From positions 7,440,001 through 7,504,000 of the forward strand of contig JBANDB010000002.1 of NCBI GenBank assembly GCA_037576215.1: a DNA stretch of 64,000 nt, written 5' to 3'. The position numbers and the translations under genes were made by a program. This document shows positions 1-11,772 of the stretch, in pieces. The notes beneath the pieces are model-generated. The model ran no database searches. It was not told the origin of the DNA and saw only the letters and a program-made list of their open reading frames with translations. This stretch comes from Armillaria gallica. Lineage: Eukaryota > Basidiomycota > Agaricomycetes > Agaricales > Physalacriaceae. The number at the start of each line of letters is the position of its first letter. Positions within the stretch are counted from its first letter, which is position 1.

Positions 1-1246
1 GAATTTGCATTGATATGCTCCCACGGCCGCAGATGGTGGCCGATACCAAATATTCCAGCGTACCAGTGGTCGTTTTTGCATGTAAACCCTGTGCCCCACA
101 GCGATTTGCCCTGATGCAAATGCTGGGGGTGCTGCACGGTTGGGACGGAATCGGGGTTGGCATTTCATGTCTTAGCATGCATCAGTAGGCATAGTCGTCA
201 CTGTTGATAGCCAAGGCAGTTTTGTCAGTTGTTTAGGGCTGCATGATGTGTGGCCTTGTGGGAAGGCTTATGTGCATGGCAGGAGGGAGGGTCGCTATCC
301 AGGGCTTTTGGGGCCACCGGAGACATAAAAAGTATCTAAAATGAAGAGAAAGCAGTAAAATAGTAAGAACATACCTATTAACGTCCACAGAAGGCCACTG
401 GGCGAGCAAATGAGATATGGTCATCATTGGACGTGGTGGCAAGAGGAAACAAAGAGGCAGCACAGCCACCTGATGGCTGCTCGGTTGGTCAGACTGCTAT
501 GATCGAGAGCGCAGAACAGATGCTCAGGATTCACCTATAGGTCGAATGACTCATTCCGACGTGGCATGAAGCTTTGGAATGTTTGATAAAAAGTTGATAT
601 TATACATTTATGTACAAATATGTAGATCGGGACACAATATGGCACATACAATTGCGATTGAATGGTGATTTCACCGCATTTTAAGGTCTATTCACTGCTA
701 TATCCCTTCCACCTCTCTCTGTGCCGAATCACAGAGCAGAAGTAGTATTATGTATCAGAATTTACATATAATACTATTGAATTGGCCTGTCCGATCCACC
801 CCGATCTACTAATAAATGTGCATATGGAAGTCCGAGTTTTTGAAGCCACATATTTGTGTGTCTCACTAGAGGTACTGATTCACATCACCTAATGATTTTA
901 ATATGATTTTAATTCAATATGAGTATTTCGGCAGAGACACTCTACTGTAGGCTACAAAATTTACACTGTATCTTAATCTATCATACTTTAACTGTTCTAG
1001 ATACCTTTCTCTGCTTCTCGAAATGTTGTCGACCCGTACTGTTGACATTTGTTCATAAGTTCGGGATCGGTCTGAATCACCGATCCCTGCTTTTCAGCCA
1101 TCCATTGCAGTCATTGATGATGTTTAAACACACTGTGCAGTAGAATTACAATGCGGACATTTATTATATACATGTAAAATCAGTTGCCCATATAAGTGGT
1201 GAAAAATAATAAGAAAAACCCCTGGAGTCGTGCTGAACATAAGGGG
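1..1246. other. Left-edge stretch, no confident gene
   Basis: No gene is recognised. On the minus strand a short frame runs open to the window edge over about bases 1-165. It is rich in Trp, Gly and His and could be an exon of a gene beyond the edge. The rest is AT-rich with short frames only. Confidence 0.2.
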
Positions 1247-1254
1247 GTGTAGAC

Positions 1255-1602
1255 TAGGGCTTCGCACCATCACCATATGGTATGGTTGTACGGGTGCCAT
1301 CGTACGGGTACCATATCCGTACCGTCAGAGGGTTCCATCATTTTTGGATCATACGGGTCCTATACGGGTACCTGAAAACGGACAAATTAGTGAGTTCTTT
1401 TGACCGTTGTGGATACAAAACAATGAAATATGTCCATTTCTGTTATATTTGATGCTGATTTCTGCTCTTATAGGTAACCGTCAGTATATATACGGTAATG
1501 ACAGCCATTACCGTCACCGTACCGTCAAGGCCAATTTTTCTGATGGTTGATGGCCATCCTCTATACGGCCGTACACCATATATGGTACGGTGCGAAGCCC
1601 TA
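1255..1602. mobile_element. 348-bp hAT-type MITE
   Basis: The element starts TAGGGCTTCGCACC (1255-1268) and ends with its exact reverse complement (1589-1602). It is flanked by a perfect 8-bp direct repeat, GTGTAGAC (1247-1254 and 1603-1610). An 8-bp target duplication with TAGGG ends is the hallmark of hAT elements. The interior has no coding frame and many CCGTACC/GGTACGG subterminal motifs. The ends resemble those of the 8.9-kb hAT element at 4195 (TAGGGATCCGCACC), so that family's transposase may have moved it (inference). Confidence 0.9.
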
Positions 1603-1610
1603 GTGTAGAC

Positions 1611-2789
1611 ATTGAGGGTGGCAACGGTGCATCACATTGTCAGTGTAATCTACATTGAACAGGAATGGGTGGACAGCGGCAGGGGCCATAGCGATCGCGA
1701 AGTCGTGAAACTGGGCTCGTTCGATGCACCTGGAAGTCGGTTATTGATTCCCAAAAGGGCGTATGAACCATCCTCATCATTGCCTGCCGGGGTCCCAATG
1801 TTGCTCCCACCTACCTGCTCAACCTCTCCTACCCTCTCCTGGATCCCTGTTGCCTTGACCATTCCCTACAGTCCAGTCATACTCTATAGCAGGGCCCTGC
1901 ACCACCATAGAACCCTCCCAATCCCTCCCATCATTGCTGCCATTGTCCAGTTCGTCATCATCATAGTCATCCGTGGTGTCCTTCCGATTAATATTCCATC
2001 CTACTTGCAGATGAAGTCCGATTTCTGATCCCTGAGCTCATTTTCAGTCGTTGATGTGTTGTCCACCAGTATGTGAATACAATTGGCCCCGATGTCGATA
2101 TCGAGGTAGCTGGGAAAATCAGAAATTAGAATGGGGATTAGAGGCCGTATTTGCAGTAGTGGGGTATTATTGGGCATCATTATCGTTGTTGTCGTACATG
2201 GTGTTAGCCCACAATCCAGGGCAATAGGCTGTAGTGCATGGTGCTCACGAGACCGTATGGGTGTAAATGTGGATGCAGTGCAGTCGCGCCCATCTGGGCA
2301 ACATTACATAAGCTCACATGCCAACGCTGGCTAGGTCTCCTACAATGAGCAAGCATCGATATCACAGGTCTAGTGGCTAGGCCAAATATATGATTCCTAC
2401 AATTCATGCCTGAATTCTGGGAGTATTTTGAATTTTTGAGGAATACCAGGAAAACATACAAAAAAATATCAAACCGTGGAGGAAGGAATGATTTGACGGA
2501 TGTGAAACATGGTCAAACTGAAAATAGCACTCACATCAATGGTACGATGCAACAAGCCGAAATGGAACAGAGAGCATCCTGAAAGAAGCAAATGAAGGAT
2601 CTAAAAATATGTGATCAGGGAACATGAGCTATATTTATCATGCCAGGACCTAGAATAACATATTGGGCGCGATTCTGTATGATTGAAATGTTATTAAGGA
2701 TCTATTTTGGTATGTGCAATGGGCGGAGGGGCACAGAACCTGTACCAGCGAGCGCCCCCCCAATGCTGAGCCCGGTGGCTGCTGCCAGT
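1611..2789. other. Unassigned stretch between MITE and repeat A
   Basis: Short frames occur on both strands but none matches a family I know. On the minus strand at about 1650-2040 there is an acidic Asp/Asn/Gly-rich segment that could be a remnant exon. It contains stops and has no clear start. Confidence 0.2.
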
Positions 2790-2794
2790 CACTG

Positions 2795-2908
2795 CAGTGG
2801 TATTAATTAATTAGGCATCAATTACATGTACAGTCATTAATACATTACAGATGAACTACTACTGCAGTCTATTAATTAACTATAAGGGATATAAGGCCTG
2901 CACCAACC
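2795..2908. repeat. Interspersed repeat A (TTAATTAA-containing)
   Basis: About 115 bp with several TTAATTAA blocks and a GCAGTCTATTAATTAA core. It aligns along its whole length, at roughly two-thirds identity by eye, with a second copy at about 11645-11772 inside the hAT element. Its class is unknown; no target duplication was found. Confidence 0.5.
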
Positions 2909-2959
2909 TCTTCCCATTGTGAAGCTGGGTAAGCACCGCAATAACCTCGTCCTGCTCTC

Positions 2960-4194
2960 TCACCAGAGCTCACCACCTGGGAGATCCGGCACGAGGTGCC
3001 TAGCATTTGCTACGGCATTGCAAAAATTGTTGGTCTTAATAACGCCATCAGCGACAAAAAAGCAATACGTTCGGTCAGTCGGCTTACCGCATGCAATAAA
3101 GCCTGCTTGGCTTGCAGCGTTGTAATTCCCTCTGACTGTTGCACGAGGTCGAGAACGATGACGAGTTTGGTGATGAGGCTCTGGTAGAGAGATGATGGGA
3201 GGGCCAAATATGCCGGACCACGCCTTCTTCACGCTTCCTCTCCCAAGGTAGTCATCCTCGACTCGCCTCCCCACCATTTCCTGAAATATGCTGCCAGCTC
3301 CACCAAAGTAAGCTGAGATTCGAAACTCGACTTGGCTGTCATCAGCATATCCCACAGCATCAGAGAAGGATGGGGTGCTATCTCGGTGCCGCTGCCAAAT
3401 ATAAACTCTGCATGGTTTCTCGTCGAGTGTCGCCTAGTTGGGCGGCTGTTGGGTGAGGTCGTCCCATCAATCTTCGGACGTGCTTGGGTAAAGAACAAAC
3501 AACTGTGAACCAATCCATCCATTGTCCAAGCCAGTTCCAGCATACTGTACTGTCGTATGTCCACGCATGGGAACAATCTTTCCTCGCATTGGTTAGTAGC
3601 GTGGACAATACTGTACTATTTCGACCGGTAATTCACATAACACGTAACAAACACCTCTGAAGTGAATCTCTCGGTATATCGTAACGCATAACAACGGACA
3701 ATGAAGCTGGTAGACTACAGGTACCAAAAACATGATTTTTACAAGTCCAAAATATATTTTCGGCACCACTACATTACCATGGTGTTTTTATGCCTGATCC
3801 CACACATCAGCACTGTATGGGCTATTTCCCCAGCAACGCAACTGTACAACTCAGTGAAATTATTTTCATAATCTTATCTGATGTAATGGTGGTGCTTGCT
3901 CGGATCCTGTGAAGCTAATTTCTAAAATGTAACATGTAACACGGAGCTCTGAACCTCTAGTCAATTGACCATATAGCATAACGCATAACACCCCATGAAG
4001 CTACGGTCGAAATAGTACAGTATGTTTGGCGTGAATGTCACTGCGGGGTGTGTGGACGATGTTGTCATAGATGGAAAGACAGAGAGTAGTCGGAATGAAG
4101 AGTAAGTCTTGAGGAGTGCCTCGTGTGGAGATGACCCCGCACACCCTGTCTGCAGGCTGCATTCCCACTAACCCATCCATCGTACCCCAGCCAC
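2960..4194 (-). pseudogene. FAD-dependent oxidoreductase pseudogene A, C-terminal and middle parts
   Basis: Minus-strand remnant of a DAO-type FAD-dependent oxidoreductase. The middle part (4021-4194) reads through a segment containing NIVHTPRSDI, also present in fragment B near 25.8 kb. Across the TA-flanked MITE at 3611-4020 the frame resumes as VHATN, matching the usual HATNAW-like region of this family. Further down (3229-3400) are the family-like pieces FRKWWGGES and VKKAWSGIFG, in different frames, so frameshifts have accumulated. The part below about 3230 is not recognisable. The N-terminal portion lies at 13107-13790, beyond the hAT insertion. It is not expected to give a working enzyme. 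Confidence 0.75.
3611..4020. mobile_element. 410-bp TA-flanked MITE inside the FAD pseudogene
   Basis: Perfect 17-bp terminal inverted repeats: CTGTACTATTTCGACCG at 3611-3627 and its reverse complement at 4004-4020. TA dinucleotides lie directly outside (3609-3610 and 4021-4022). A TA target duplication is typical of Tc1/mariner-type or related elements. There is no internal coding frame. Removing it rejoins the oxidoreductase reading frame, which confirms both ends. Confidence 0.88.
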
Positions 4195-4211
4195 TAGGGA
4201 TCCGCACCGTA
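4195..4211 (+). repeat. Left terminal inverted repeat of the hAT element
   Basis: 17 bp, TAGGGATCCGCACCGTA, perfect match to the right end. It lies next to the target duplication CCAGCCAC. Confidence 0.93.
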
Positions 4212-4439
4212 TCCATATACAGATACAACCGTAAAAAATACGGTTACCATACGAGTACGGATGTTCTGTATCCGTTGATGTGCTCGGTAACAGCGAGTGG
4301 CAAATGGACTAGAGGCTGGCAATGAACACCAACAACACTAAACCAATCACTAACTCTACACTTATCACCAATGTATTGAATTCGGGTGTTTCGAGTACGA
4401 TAGAAGCACTCTGCAGACTTCAATAATCAAGGAAAGTTG

Positions 4440-5610
4440 TTTAAAGATGTTTTATTTCGTTACTAGTGAGCTATACAAGTGTACTACTCGCACTAGTGGG
4501 GTTTGTAAGACACAATTGGATGAATAGTGACTCGACTTGAGCTACTGCGCTCGCTCTGACTGGGACTGCTTTGAACTAGTGGCTCTCTTGGCCCTATAAT
4601 GTCTTACAAGTGAATAAACACTTGACTAGTCGCTTCCTAGGCAGACTAGTGGCGCTCTTGGCCTAAGAATAATACTTTAAACTTCAAGAACTCGCTTGAA
4701 CTAACTTTGAAACACTCTTGGCCTTTGCAGGACACAAAAGATTGCTCTAAGACACTTCTATTCACTCAATGCTATGGGTAACTTAGCGACTAGTAGCCGC
4801 TTTGTTGAGGTTAAGCACAAAAGCCTTTAATTGGGGCGCTAGATACTGACTAGTAGGTCACAATTGCGGGGATGGCTTGCCTGAGCCGCGCGTGCGCCTA
4901 TTCTACTACTTATATACTGGCCAACAAGGTACAATCGAGATATAAATAACTGACTAGAGGGGTATTATTGATAAGGATTTCTTGGCTAGTCACAAATAAT
5001 GGTGAATAATCACGCAATAGTCGGTCTAGAAATGGCCGCTTGCTGACTAGTGGGCCTAGGAGCTCCGCTAGAGGTGGCATTCCGTGTTCTTGGCCCAGCA
5101 ACGCTCCACTTGCATCAAGGATAAACGGCTAGCCTAACGAGCGTGCCTGTAGCAGCTGTCAATCATGATCGAAGGCACAACCTGGCTATACTAGTTCCAA
5201 TCGTAAATAGATCTGTATTGTACTAGCCCGATCTGGACAGCTGCGCTTCATTTCTAAATTCATTTCTAAGTCCTGTTAGAGACTGCTGCACCGCTAGTCA
5301 ACTCTTCTTAAACACTTGTGCGCAGACTGTTCCACTAGTGACTGTACTTTCACGAGACCTGTATGTTCTGCTTCTTGTTGGGTGCACTCGTAGCTACCCC
5401 ATCGACTAGCGGTCATCATTTACTGACTTGCTTGGTATTCGAGGTGCTAGTCACGCCGGCTGATAGACTTGACCCAATAGTGGTATCGTGCCTAAATCCT
5501 GGCTCGACTAGTAGCTTTCTGGCTTGACTATCAGCTTGAAGCCTCCGCTATAGTCCTTTAGTTATTGCTAGTCTAAGATAGATATGCGCTAGTATGATTA
5601 CAAAATCGCA
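4440..5610. repeat. CTAGT-rich tract inside the hAT element
   Basis: CTAGT (often as GACTAGT or ACTAGT) occurs about 17 times in roughly 1.15 kb, where one or two would be expected by chance. CTCTTGGCC also recurs (near 4584, 4656 and 4710). There is no coding frame. It could be an array of protein-binding sites or a nested non-coding element. I found neither LTR-like ends nor a target duplication. Subterminal hAT-like GTACGG motifs reappear just after it (about 5620-5720), which favours a nested insertion. Confidence 0.6.
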
Positions 5611-5775
5611 AAATCTAGGTGTGAACGCGTAGACGGCGTATCACCGTCACCATACTCCAGCAGTGATGAGCCTGTACAGTATGGTACAGCTCCGTATATA
5701 CCAGTATGATGGCTGTACGGCTGTATATATTTTTTCTAAGATTGCATAATGTATTCAATGAGTTTACTTATATAA

Positions 5776-8700
5776 CTACAGCGCAAAGTTTTCCTCCTCC
5801 TCCTCAATGGCGAGAAGCTCTTCAACAGCATTTCGGGCAAGGCAAAGCCTATGCTTCACCAGCATCAGAGTACGAATCGTGTCGGGTTTCAAGTGTGATC
5901 GGCGAAGGGAGATGGTGTCCCTACTCCCAGAGAAAACATGTTCTACAGCGACTGCAGAGCCTACGCACAACCATCAGCAACTACAATATGAGATTTGAAG
6001 GAACTACACACCTGGGATTGACAGTAGATCATGAGCAAGGCGTGAAAGTCAAGGAAAATCACGGCGACGAATATGCCACCAATTGATGGGATTCGTAGTC
6101 CGAAAATTCTCTTTGGGGAGTGAGAAATAGTGCTCAAGCTCATCTTCTGTCACCACAGCATCTTCTTCATCGTCGTAACGAGATGTGAAGTCCACCTTTT
6201 GAGGCGAACCGTCAATTTGCCTTGATCTTGATGGACCGGGAGATGACGGAGGAGTGTCAAGCTGATCAGATGTCATGGGAGGATAATGTCGGTCAAAGTA
6301 ATCCTGTAATAGCTGCTTCGAGCTTTCGAGGTATGTGTCAAGGTCAAGATCGTTCTTGTAGTCCCACTTGAGACCCTTCGTATAAGAGATCCTAGGATCC
6401 AGTACTGAAAATGCAGTTAGAACATGATATACACACAAACGATGATGACATACAAGCGGTCCAAGTGTAGAAAGGAGATTCATCATACTTATAGTAATAG
6501 TCGCTCAGTTTGCGATGAGCATCCAGCAAGCCTTGCTTCAGTTCCGGAGGTGTTGACATAGGGAGAGTAGCAATGATCTTCTTGATGTCGTCCTGAAGGC
6601 CTCAAAAAATGGCATGAGTGGTGGATAACATCGGCTTGGTGGTCATCGACATTTGCGTGGTTGCTGAGTGGAAGGTCTTTAGCCACTTCATTACCATAGA
6701 GATAGCCTCCCAATCTTCACTCGAAAGCTCGAGAGCACGCAAATCTTTGTTGATAGCGACGAATTGATCAACTGTATTATGATATTTGAATGCACGGCCT
6801 AGGTTCTATCAGCACAGGAGCAAGACATTAAAGATGTATGCTGCTTACGAAGCATTTGATGGGTAGATGACCAGCGTGTACGAACATCGAGAATCAGCAT
6901 ATGGGCACCAGCAGAAACCGAGCCAATGACTGATCCTGCTGCGGTTGCTATCTGCTGATACCAAGCTTGTCGGCGCTGAGGACTTGAATGCACAGCTCGG
7001 ACAATTCTTTGAAGCTAAATTCATCATGAATATCTGCCTACCAGGTCTATAAATGAACGAAATACCTTTGACACGACAGTTTGGATGCCAGATGGCCTAT
7101 TCCAGGAGTCTAGCTCGTCAACCTCTTCTGAATCCGATTCAACCTCATCAATCAAGGCTGCTTCTTCATCATGAGCAGCATCTAGCGGTGCAGAAACGGA
7201 GTCTTGGTAGGATGCTGTCTGGCTTTCTTTAGCCTTTTGTCCGTCTCCCTTAGAAATAGCGCCGATGCCCTCTAGAAGCTGGGACAAGTGTATTAGTCTA
7301 GCACATAGGGCCCATAAAGAGTAGATGCGTACCTTTAAGACCTCAAGATGGACCGTATGAGGCATACAGCGCAGACAAGAATCCTTTGCTGAAAACGGAA
7401 TACCTTGTGCCTTGCATTTTTCCTCAATCGCCGTAACCATTGTATCGTTATTTGTAGCGTTATCCATCATGAATGCCATAACCTATTGAGACATCAGAAA
7501 ATAAATCTGGTCACCAAGATAGCACACTGACCCGACCGACAAGACCATACTTCTGCAGAGTGCCCCAGACGACTTCAGCCATGTTTTCTCCAGAATGTTC
7601 ACCAACCAGTTCTTGAAAGTCGATTAATATTTCCTCTACATATTCTTGTAAGTGAAAATGACACTAGATTTGACGATTCACGATACGTACCTAGCTTCCC
7701 TTTGTTTGTGACATAATGAGCAACGATTGCAATGAATGCATAACCATTCGGCGACGTCCATGCATCCAGGGATATGGAGACCTTAGACTCGAGCTCCTGG
7801 AAAGAGATTAGGTCTCTTTTGGACGCCAAATTGTGAAACAATATTTACCTCAAAGAAAACTCGCAAACTCTTTGTAAGCTCATCACCCATTTTCATGATC
7901 TTCCATTGAACGGTATCCGCTGATGGTATATGAAGCGATGGAGAAGGATGATGAGTGTATTCTAACAGTCTACGAAACTCTGGACGTTCGACCTCCTCGA
8001 ACGGTTGATCACATGCAACAATCCATTCAATCAAGAGCCTTTCGAATTTCTTTTGGTCCCAGGCACCCTATGTACAGCTGTCAGCATATTGATAAAGTCA
8101 AGTAAATCAGGAACATACTGCCGCTTGTACTGCTTGGCATGTGAATGCCGCATCGAGGTCTCCAGATGCCTTGGCCAGCTTCTCAAGATAGCGTGTGGCT
8201 GCCTTAGGGTCCAGTACCTTCTGTGCAGATGCGATTTGAATCTCTTCTTGAGTTGGAGGGTCGGAGCGACTCTTCATGATCTTGTAGAGCTGGTACATTG
8301 CAGGCGCGTGACATTTCAGGTGTGTGATGAGTCCTAGATTATATATCAGATTGTGATCAGCAGTCAAGATCAGCGGAACATTCACTGTTCAGGCTGCCTT
8401 TCATTCGAGCAGTAATCGTTAAAATATGATGGGTTGTACTGTGTCGGCACTTGTAATGAGTGTCTCCCTTATTACCAGGTTCACCATGAGCGTTAGTAGG
8501 CCATACTTTGTAGAAATGATAGATTGGGTTCGTTTTGCGGGATTTCTGCATACAATATGGATCAATATCAAAGGTACGCGGACACATACTCCACCCACAT
8601 CAGTCGACACTGCTTGAGGATCAGAGTCATTGTCGGTAACTGGATTGGTCGTCTTCTCATGGTCTTCATGGGTTGCTGGAGTGTTCACGCTCTTCCGCTT

Positions 8701-9393
8701 CTTTTGTGGCGGCTTCTTGGTGCGTGATGAGCCTTGGGGAAGAGTTTTTGATGAAAGCGAATCGGCAAGCTAGAATGTAAGTAACGGTTAGCGTGTGATG
8801 CAGTACTTGACAGATCACGGACCTCGTCATTTGGTATCTCAACCTCAGACTCCGAATCAGACTCCTCCGCTCCTGACGTATCTGTGTAGTCACTCCCAGA
8901 CTCATCCCCACCAGCACCATCTTTGACAGCCTTCTTCTTACCCTTCTTCACTCGACGGTGTTTGGTTGGTCGCTTCTTAGTGCCATCATCAGATTCCTGC
9001 TCGATGACAATCGACGCCTGGAGCTTCTCGGTATTCTTCTTTCGTTGACCACGCCCTAAAGAACACCGTGTTTATAAATAGTAATAGTCGAGATTGACGG
9101 TTTCACGTACCAGCTCTCTCAGTTGAAGGGCCTGCTGTTTTCAAGGGAACTGCATTGTCACCATCTTCATACCAATCTATCTCCGAGGCATCCTTCAATT
9201 TCCCGTTCTTATCTAAGGCACAGGCATCCGAGGAGGCTATACTTCTTTCTGTTAGCATTACAAATCTGCATTGATAGTGCGAGAACATACCGCCTCCGAT
9301 TACACGTTCACAGAGATAAAAATGGGTCATCGCTGTTGCCTGTAGATCTGTGATTGTCTCGCATCCACATATATGGCGCCGCAATCCAGACAC
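5776..9393 (-). pseudogene. hAT superfamily transposase with one in-frame stop
   Basis: Multi-exon minus-strand gene. The N-terminus has an acidic/basic linker and then a BED-finger-like region (about 8290-8570: NPIYHFYKVW, HYKC). Next comes the RNase-H-like core, with SLDAWTSPNGYAF (about 7730-7780) carrying the first catalytic Asp and MMDNATNND (about 7440-7475) carrying the second. The conserved TRWSSTHQML follows near 6850-6890. The C-terminal hAT dimerisation region reads NPINWWHIRRRDFP, then AVAVEHVFSGSRDTISLRR, across a 51-bp intron at 5961-6011. A TGA at 6049-6051, directly after RRRDFP, interrupts this region while the frame continues behind it. Loss of the dimerisation domain normally inactivates hAT transposases, so this copy is probably inactive. 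The start at 9393 is the most upstream plausible ATG. Confidence 0.88.
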
Positions 9394-10907
9394 CCGTTAA
9401 TTGTACCTTAATCTATTAGCAACTGTAATGCCAATACAGTCATAATGTATAAAACCCTTGTAAGCGCAGTCAGGTCTAATTCATTAAACACCTGTACCTA
9501 CAGTGAGATTTGGCAGGGACATTTTGGAGGCTCAGCTACTCAGCTGTGGAATCCAGATGACTGAAGGGCGTGCTCATCGTGCACAACCGTGCACTGCATC
9601 GACCTCGTTGAGCAAGACGACGACAAGGGTAGACCCTAAAAATAGGGTGCGCCATATTGCCAGGCTGAGATAGGATGATCCCATTGACCAATTTCCAATC
9701 TCCGGAAGTGATCTGACGTTCGCTTCTCCTGTTTCAAAAGGATTCTCATTCTTTGATCGACATTCTGCAACACCAACACCATGTCAGCCCGAACGAATTG
9801 CTTGTTATTCCATTGATATGTTTTTTTTAGAATTTGTTTTTGTTCAGGAAAAAAAAAAAACTGAGAAAATTTTCCTCGCCTGGGAGGGTAATTTTCTTTT
9901 CATTGATTCATGACAAGAACTATATAAAAATGATAGAACCCTCATGCGCGTGAATGACCAGTCCGCTAAAAAGATGCAAAGCAGAATGACTGTCAGTGGC
10001 GATATCGTTGTCGTCTTGGTGGAGTGCCATGTCCATCGTTGTTCACTTGTAGTGGTGGACAACACTCGGAGAGCTGCCGTTGTTATGGCCATTGGCATCT
10101 CCCTGTCGTTCCGCGCCCGCTCTCATGTTCTCCCACCTTCCCTCACCTCATCAGCCCTCTGTTCAGACCCCACAGCAAAACCCCACCCTCGCACACACCC
10201 TCGATCCCCAGACAAGCCTTCCAGTCCTCTTCGTGCACTACTGCTGCTGTCATCGTTGTCGCCGGGCTCCTGGGCGACTGCTGGGCTTGTTCTTGGCTTC
10301 GTGCACCCAGATGGCATTTGATCTTCGAATTTCTTGCATCTTTGGTGTCGTTCAGCACTTGGAACTTTGTGATGCACGGGGATTGATGCTGATTGGCCAG
10401 TAGGTGGTTATGCGGGATGTGTTGCGGGATAAGCTTGTGTACTGGTGAACGGCGGCAGCAAAGCTCGTTGCGGGTAGTCAGAGACGTTGTAGGTAAGGTT
10501 CGGTGTGGTCATTCATCGCTTATTGGATGTGCGGCCTCGTTGGAGGGCTTGCGCGTGGGTAGGGATGGAAGCGATTCGAGAGATTAGCTGATTACTTAAT
10601 AGTGATCTTGCGATCCTATTCGCTCAACTTGTGATCGGCAGTCGGCAGTATAGTGAACCGGCCGGTCAATTGCTTCAGACATAGCTTGCGTGTAATGATA
10701 TTAATTTTGGATAAGCATAAATACTAGGGTTTTGGCTGTTGTTCATGCTCTATATGTATGAAAAATGATTACTGCACAAATTCTCAGAAGGTGCCTGACA
10801 ATCGGTGAAGTCGAACCATTATTATTTCGATGACAACAGTTGTCGGTCAGTCATTGTAAACTCTGTATAGTGCTCTTAGTCCTGCATGTGTAATGACTTT
10901 AAACTGA
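9394..10907. other. Non-transposase part of the hAT element, left half
   Basis: No supported gene. A pyrimidine-rich stretch (10120-10300) gives three overlapping open frames on the plus strand and two on the minus, none with recognisable features. Homopolymer A/T runs lie at 9820-9860. It may hold the transposase promoter, since the transposase starts at about 9393 and points left. Confidence 0.3.
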
Positions 10908-11156
10908 TTAAAATTCATTTTGCATATTCCGGGCCTGGTATTTCCCAAAGAAGCACTGCATTGCAACTGGGGTACCTAACTTCGTCCTACATCGCAATCT
11001 CATACTCCTTGCTAGACACAGATAAGTAGAAACAATGTTTCGAGAGGCATTCTCGTTGAGTCCGTCATCCGGTCCGATCTTCCGGATAGCCATCAGCAGT
11101 ACATCCAGAGACGTGTTGCTCGCGCATCCATCGAAAATAATGGAATATTGATCCAT
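10908..11156 (-). CDS. Hypothetical ORF inside the hAT element
   Basis: 82-codon frame starting at an ATG (MDQYSIIFDG). It has no recognised domain, membrane segment or signal peptide. It could be one exon of a cargo gene or a chance frame; intron signals were not established. Confidence 0.2.
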   Translation of the reverse strand: MDQYSIIFDGCASNTSLDVLLMAIRKIGPDDGLNENASRNIVSTYLCLARSMRLRCRTKLGTPVAMQCFFGKYQARNMQNEF

Positions 11157-11644
11157 TTGACTACTCGTTGTGGTTTAGTAGTTACTTGATAGTATGTGTT
11201 TAATTTTATGTGTGACGTACCCTTCCGTAGCACACAAAATCAACCATTGTTTTTTTTTCTGAACAAATACAGCAGCCGAAATCGTTCTGGAGCAGATAGA
11301 AAGTACGGAAGACAGACATATTGGATCGATCAAGATATGCGATCATTAGGCGAAAGCTGGAAGCGAAAAAATCGAAAACATATGACAGAAAACATATCAC
11401 TAACATGTCCTGAACCCAGAACATGTAATCGATGCGTCCCAAGCGACGGACAACGATGATGATATAAAAATAGATATCCTCAGGGACAACAAATCCGCGG
11501 AGGAACCAAGAAGTACCAGAGGCACAAGAAATCGGAGAAAAAAGAAGTTGAGATAAATTTAGAACAGAAGGAAAAGGGATGGCGCGCCAAACAGCGAGCG
11601 CGAATACGCGCAACCACCAGAGCATGCAGGATCCTGTGCTAGAG

Positions 11645-11772
11645 GTGGGAGGGACTACAGTACAAATTATTAATTAGCACCTACTTGCAGTTGTACTGAA
11701 TATTACATTACGACGGCACTCCTATGGCAGTCTGTTAATTAAATAGAAGGGCATTAATGCCTGATCCAGACA
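11645..11772. repeat. Interspersed repeat B, copy of the 2.8-kb repeat
   Basis: It aligns with the repeat at 2795-2908, sharing GCAGTCTGTTAATTAA, the AATTATTAATTAG block and ATTACATTAC. One copy lies inside the hAT element and the other outside it. Confidence 0.5.

Noticed and set aside
1612..2028. 138-codon plus-strand frame
   Set aside because: Low-complexity Pro/Ile composition without domain. The opposite strand is at least as plausible, and neither is supported.
4440..5610. Solo LTR interpretation of the CTAGT-rich tract
   Set aside because: No TG...CA ends with flanking 4-6 bp duplication could be found.
10024..10403. Three overlapping plus-strand frames and two minus-strand frames
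   Set aside because: They are a by-product of a pyrimidine-rich stretch lacking stops. No start context, introns or similarity could be argued.
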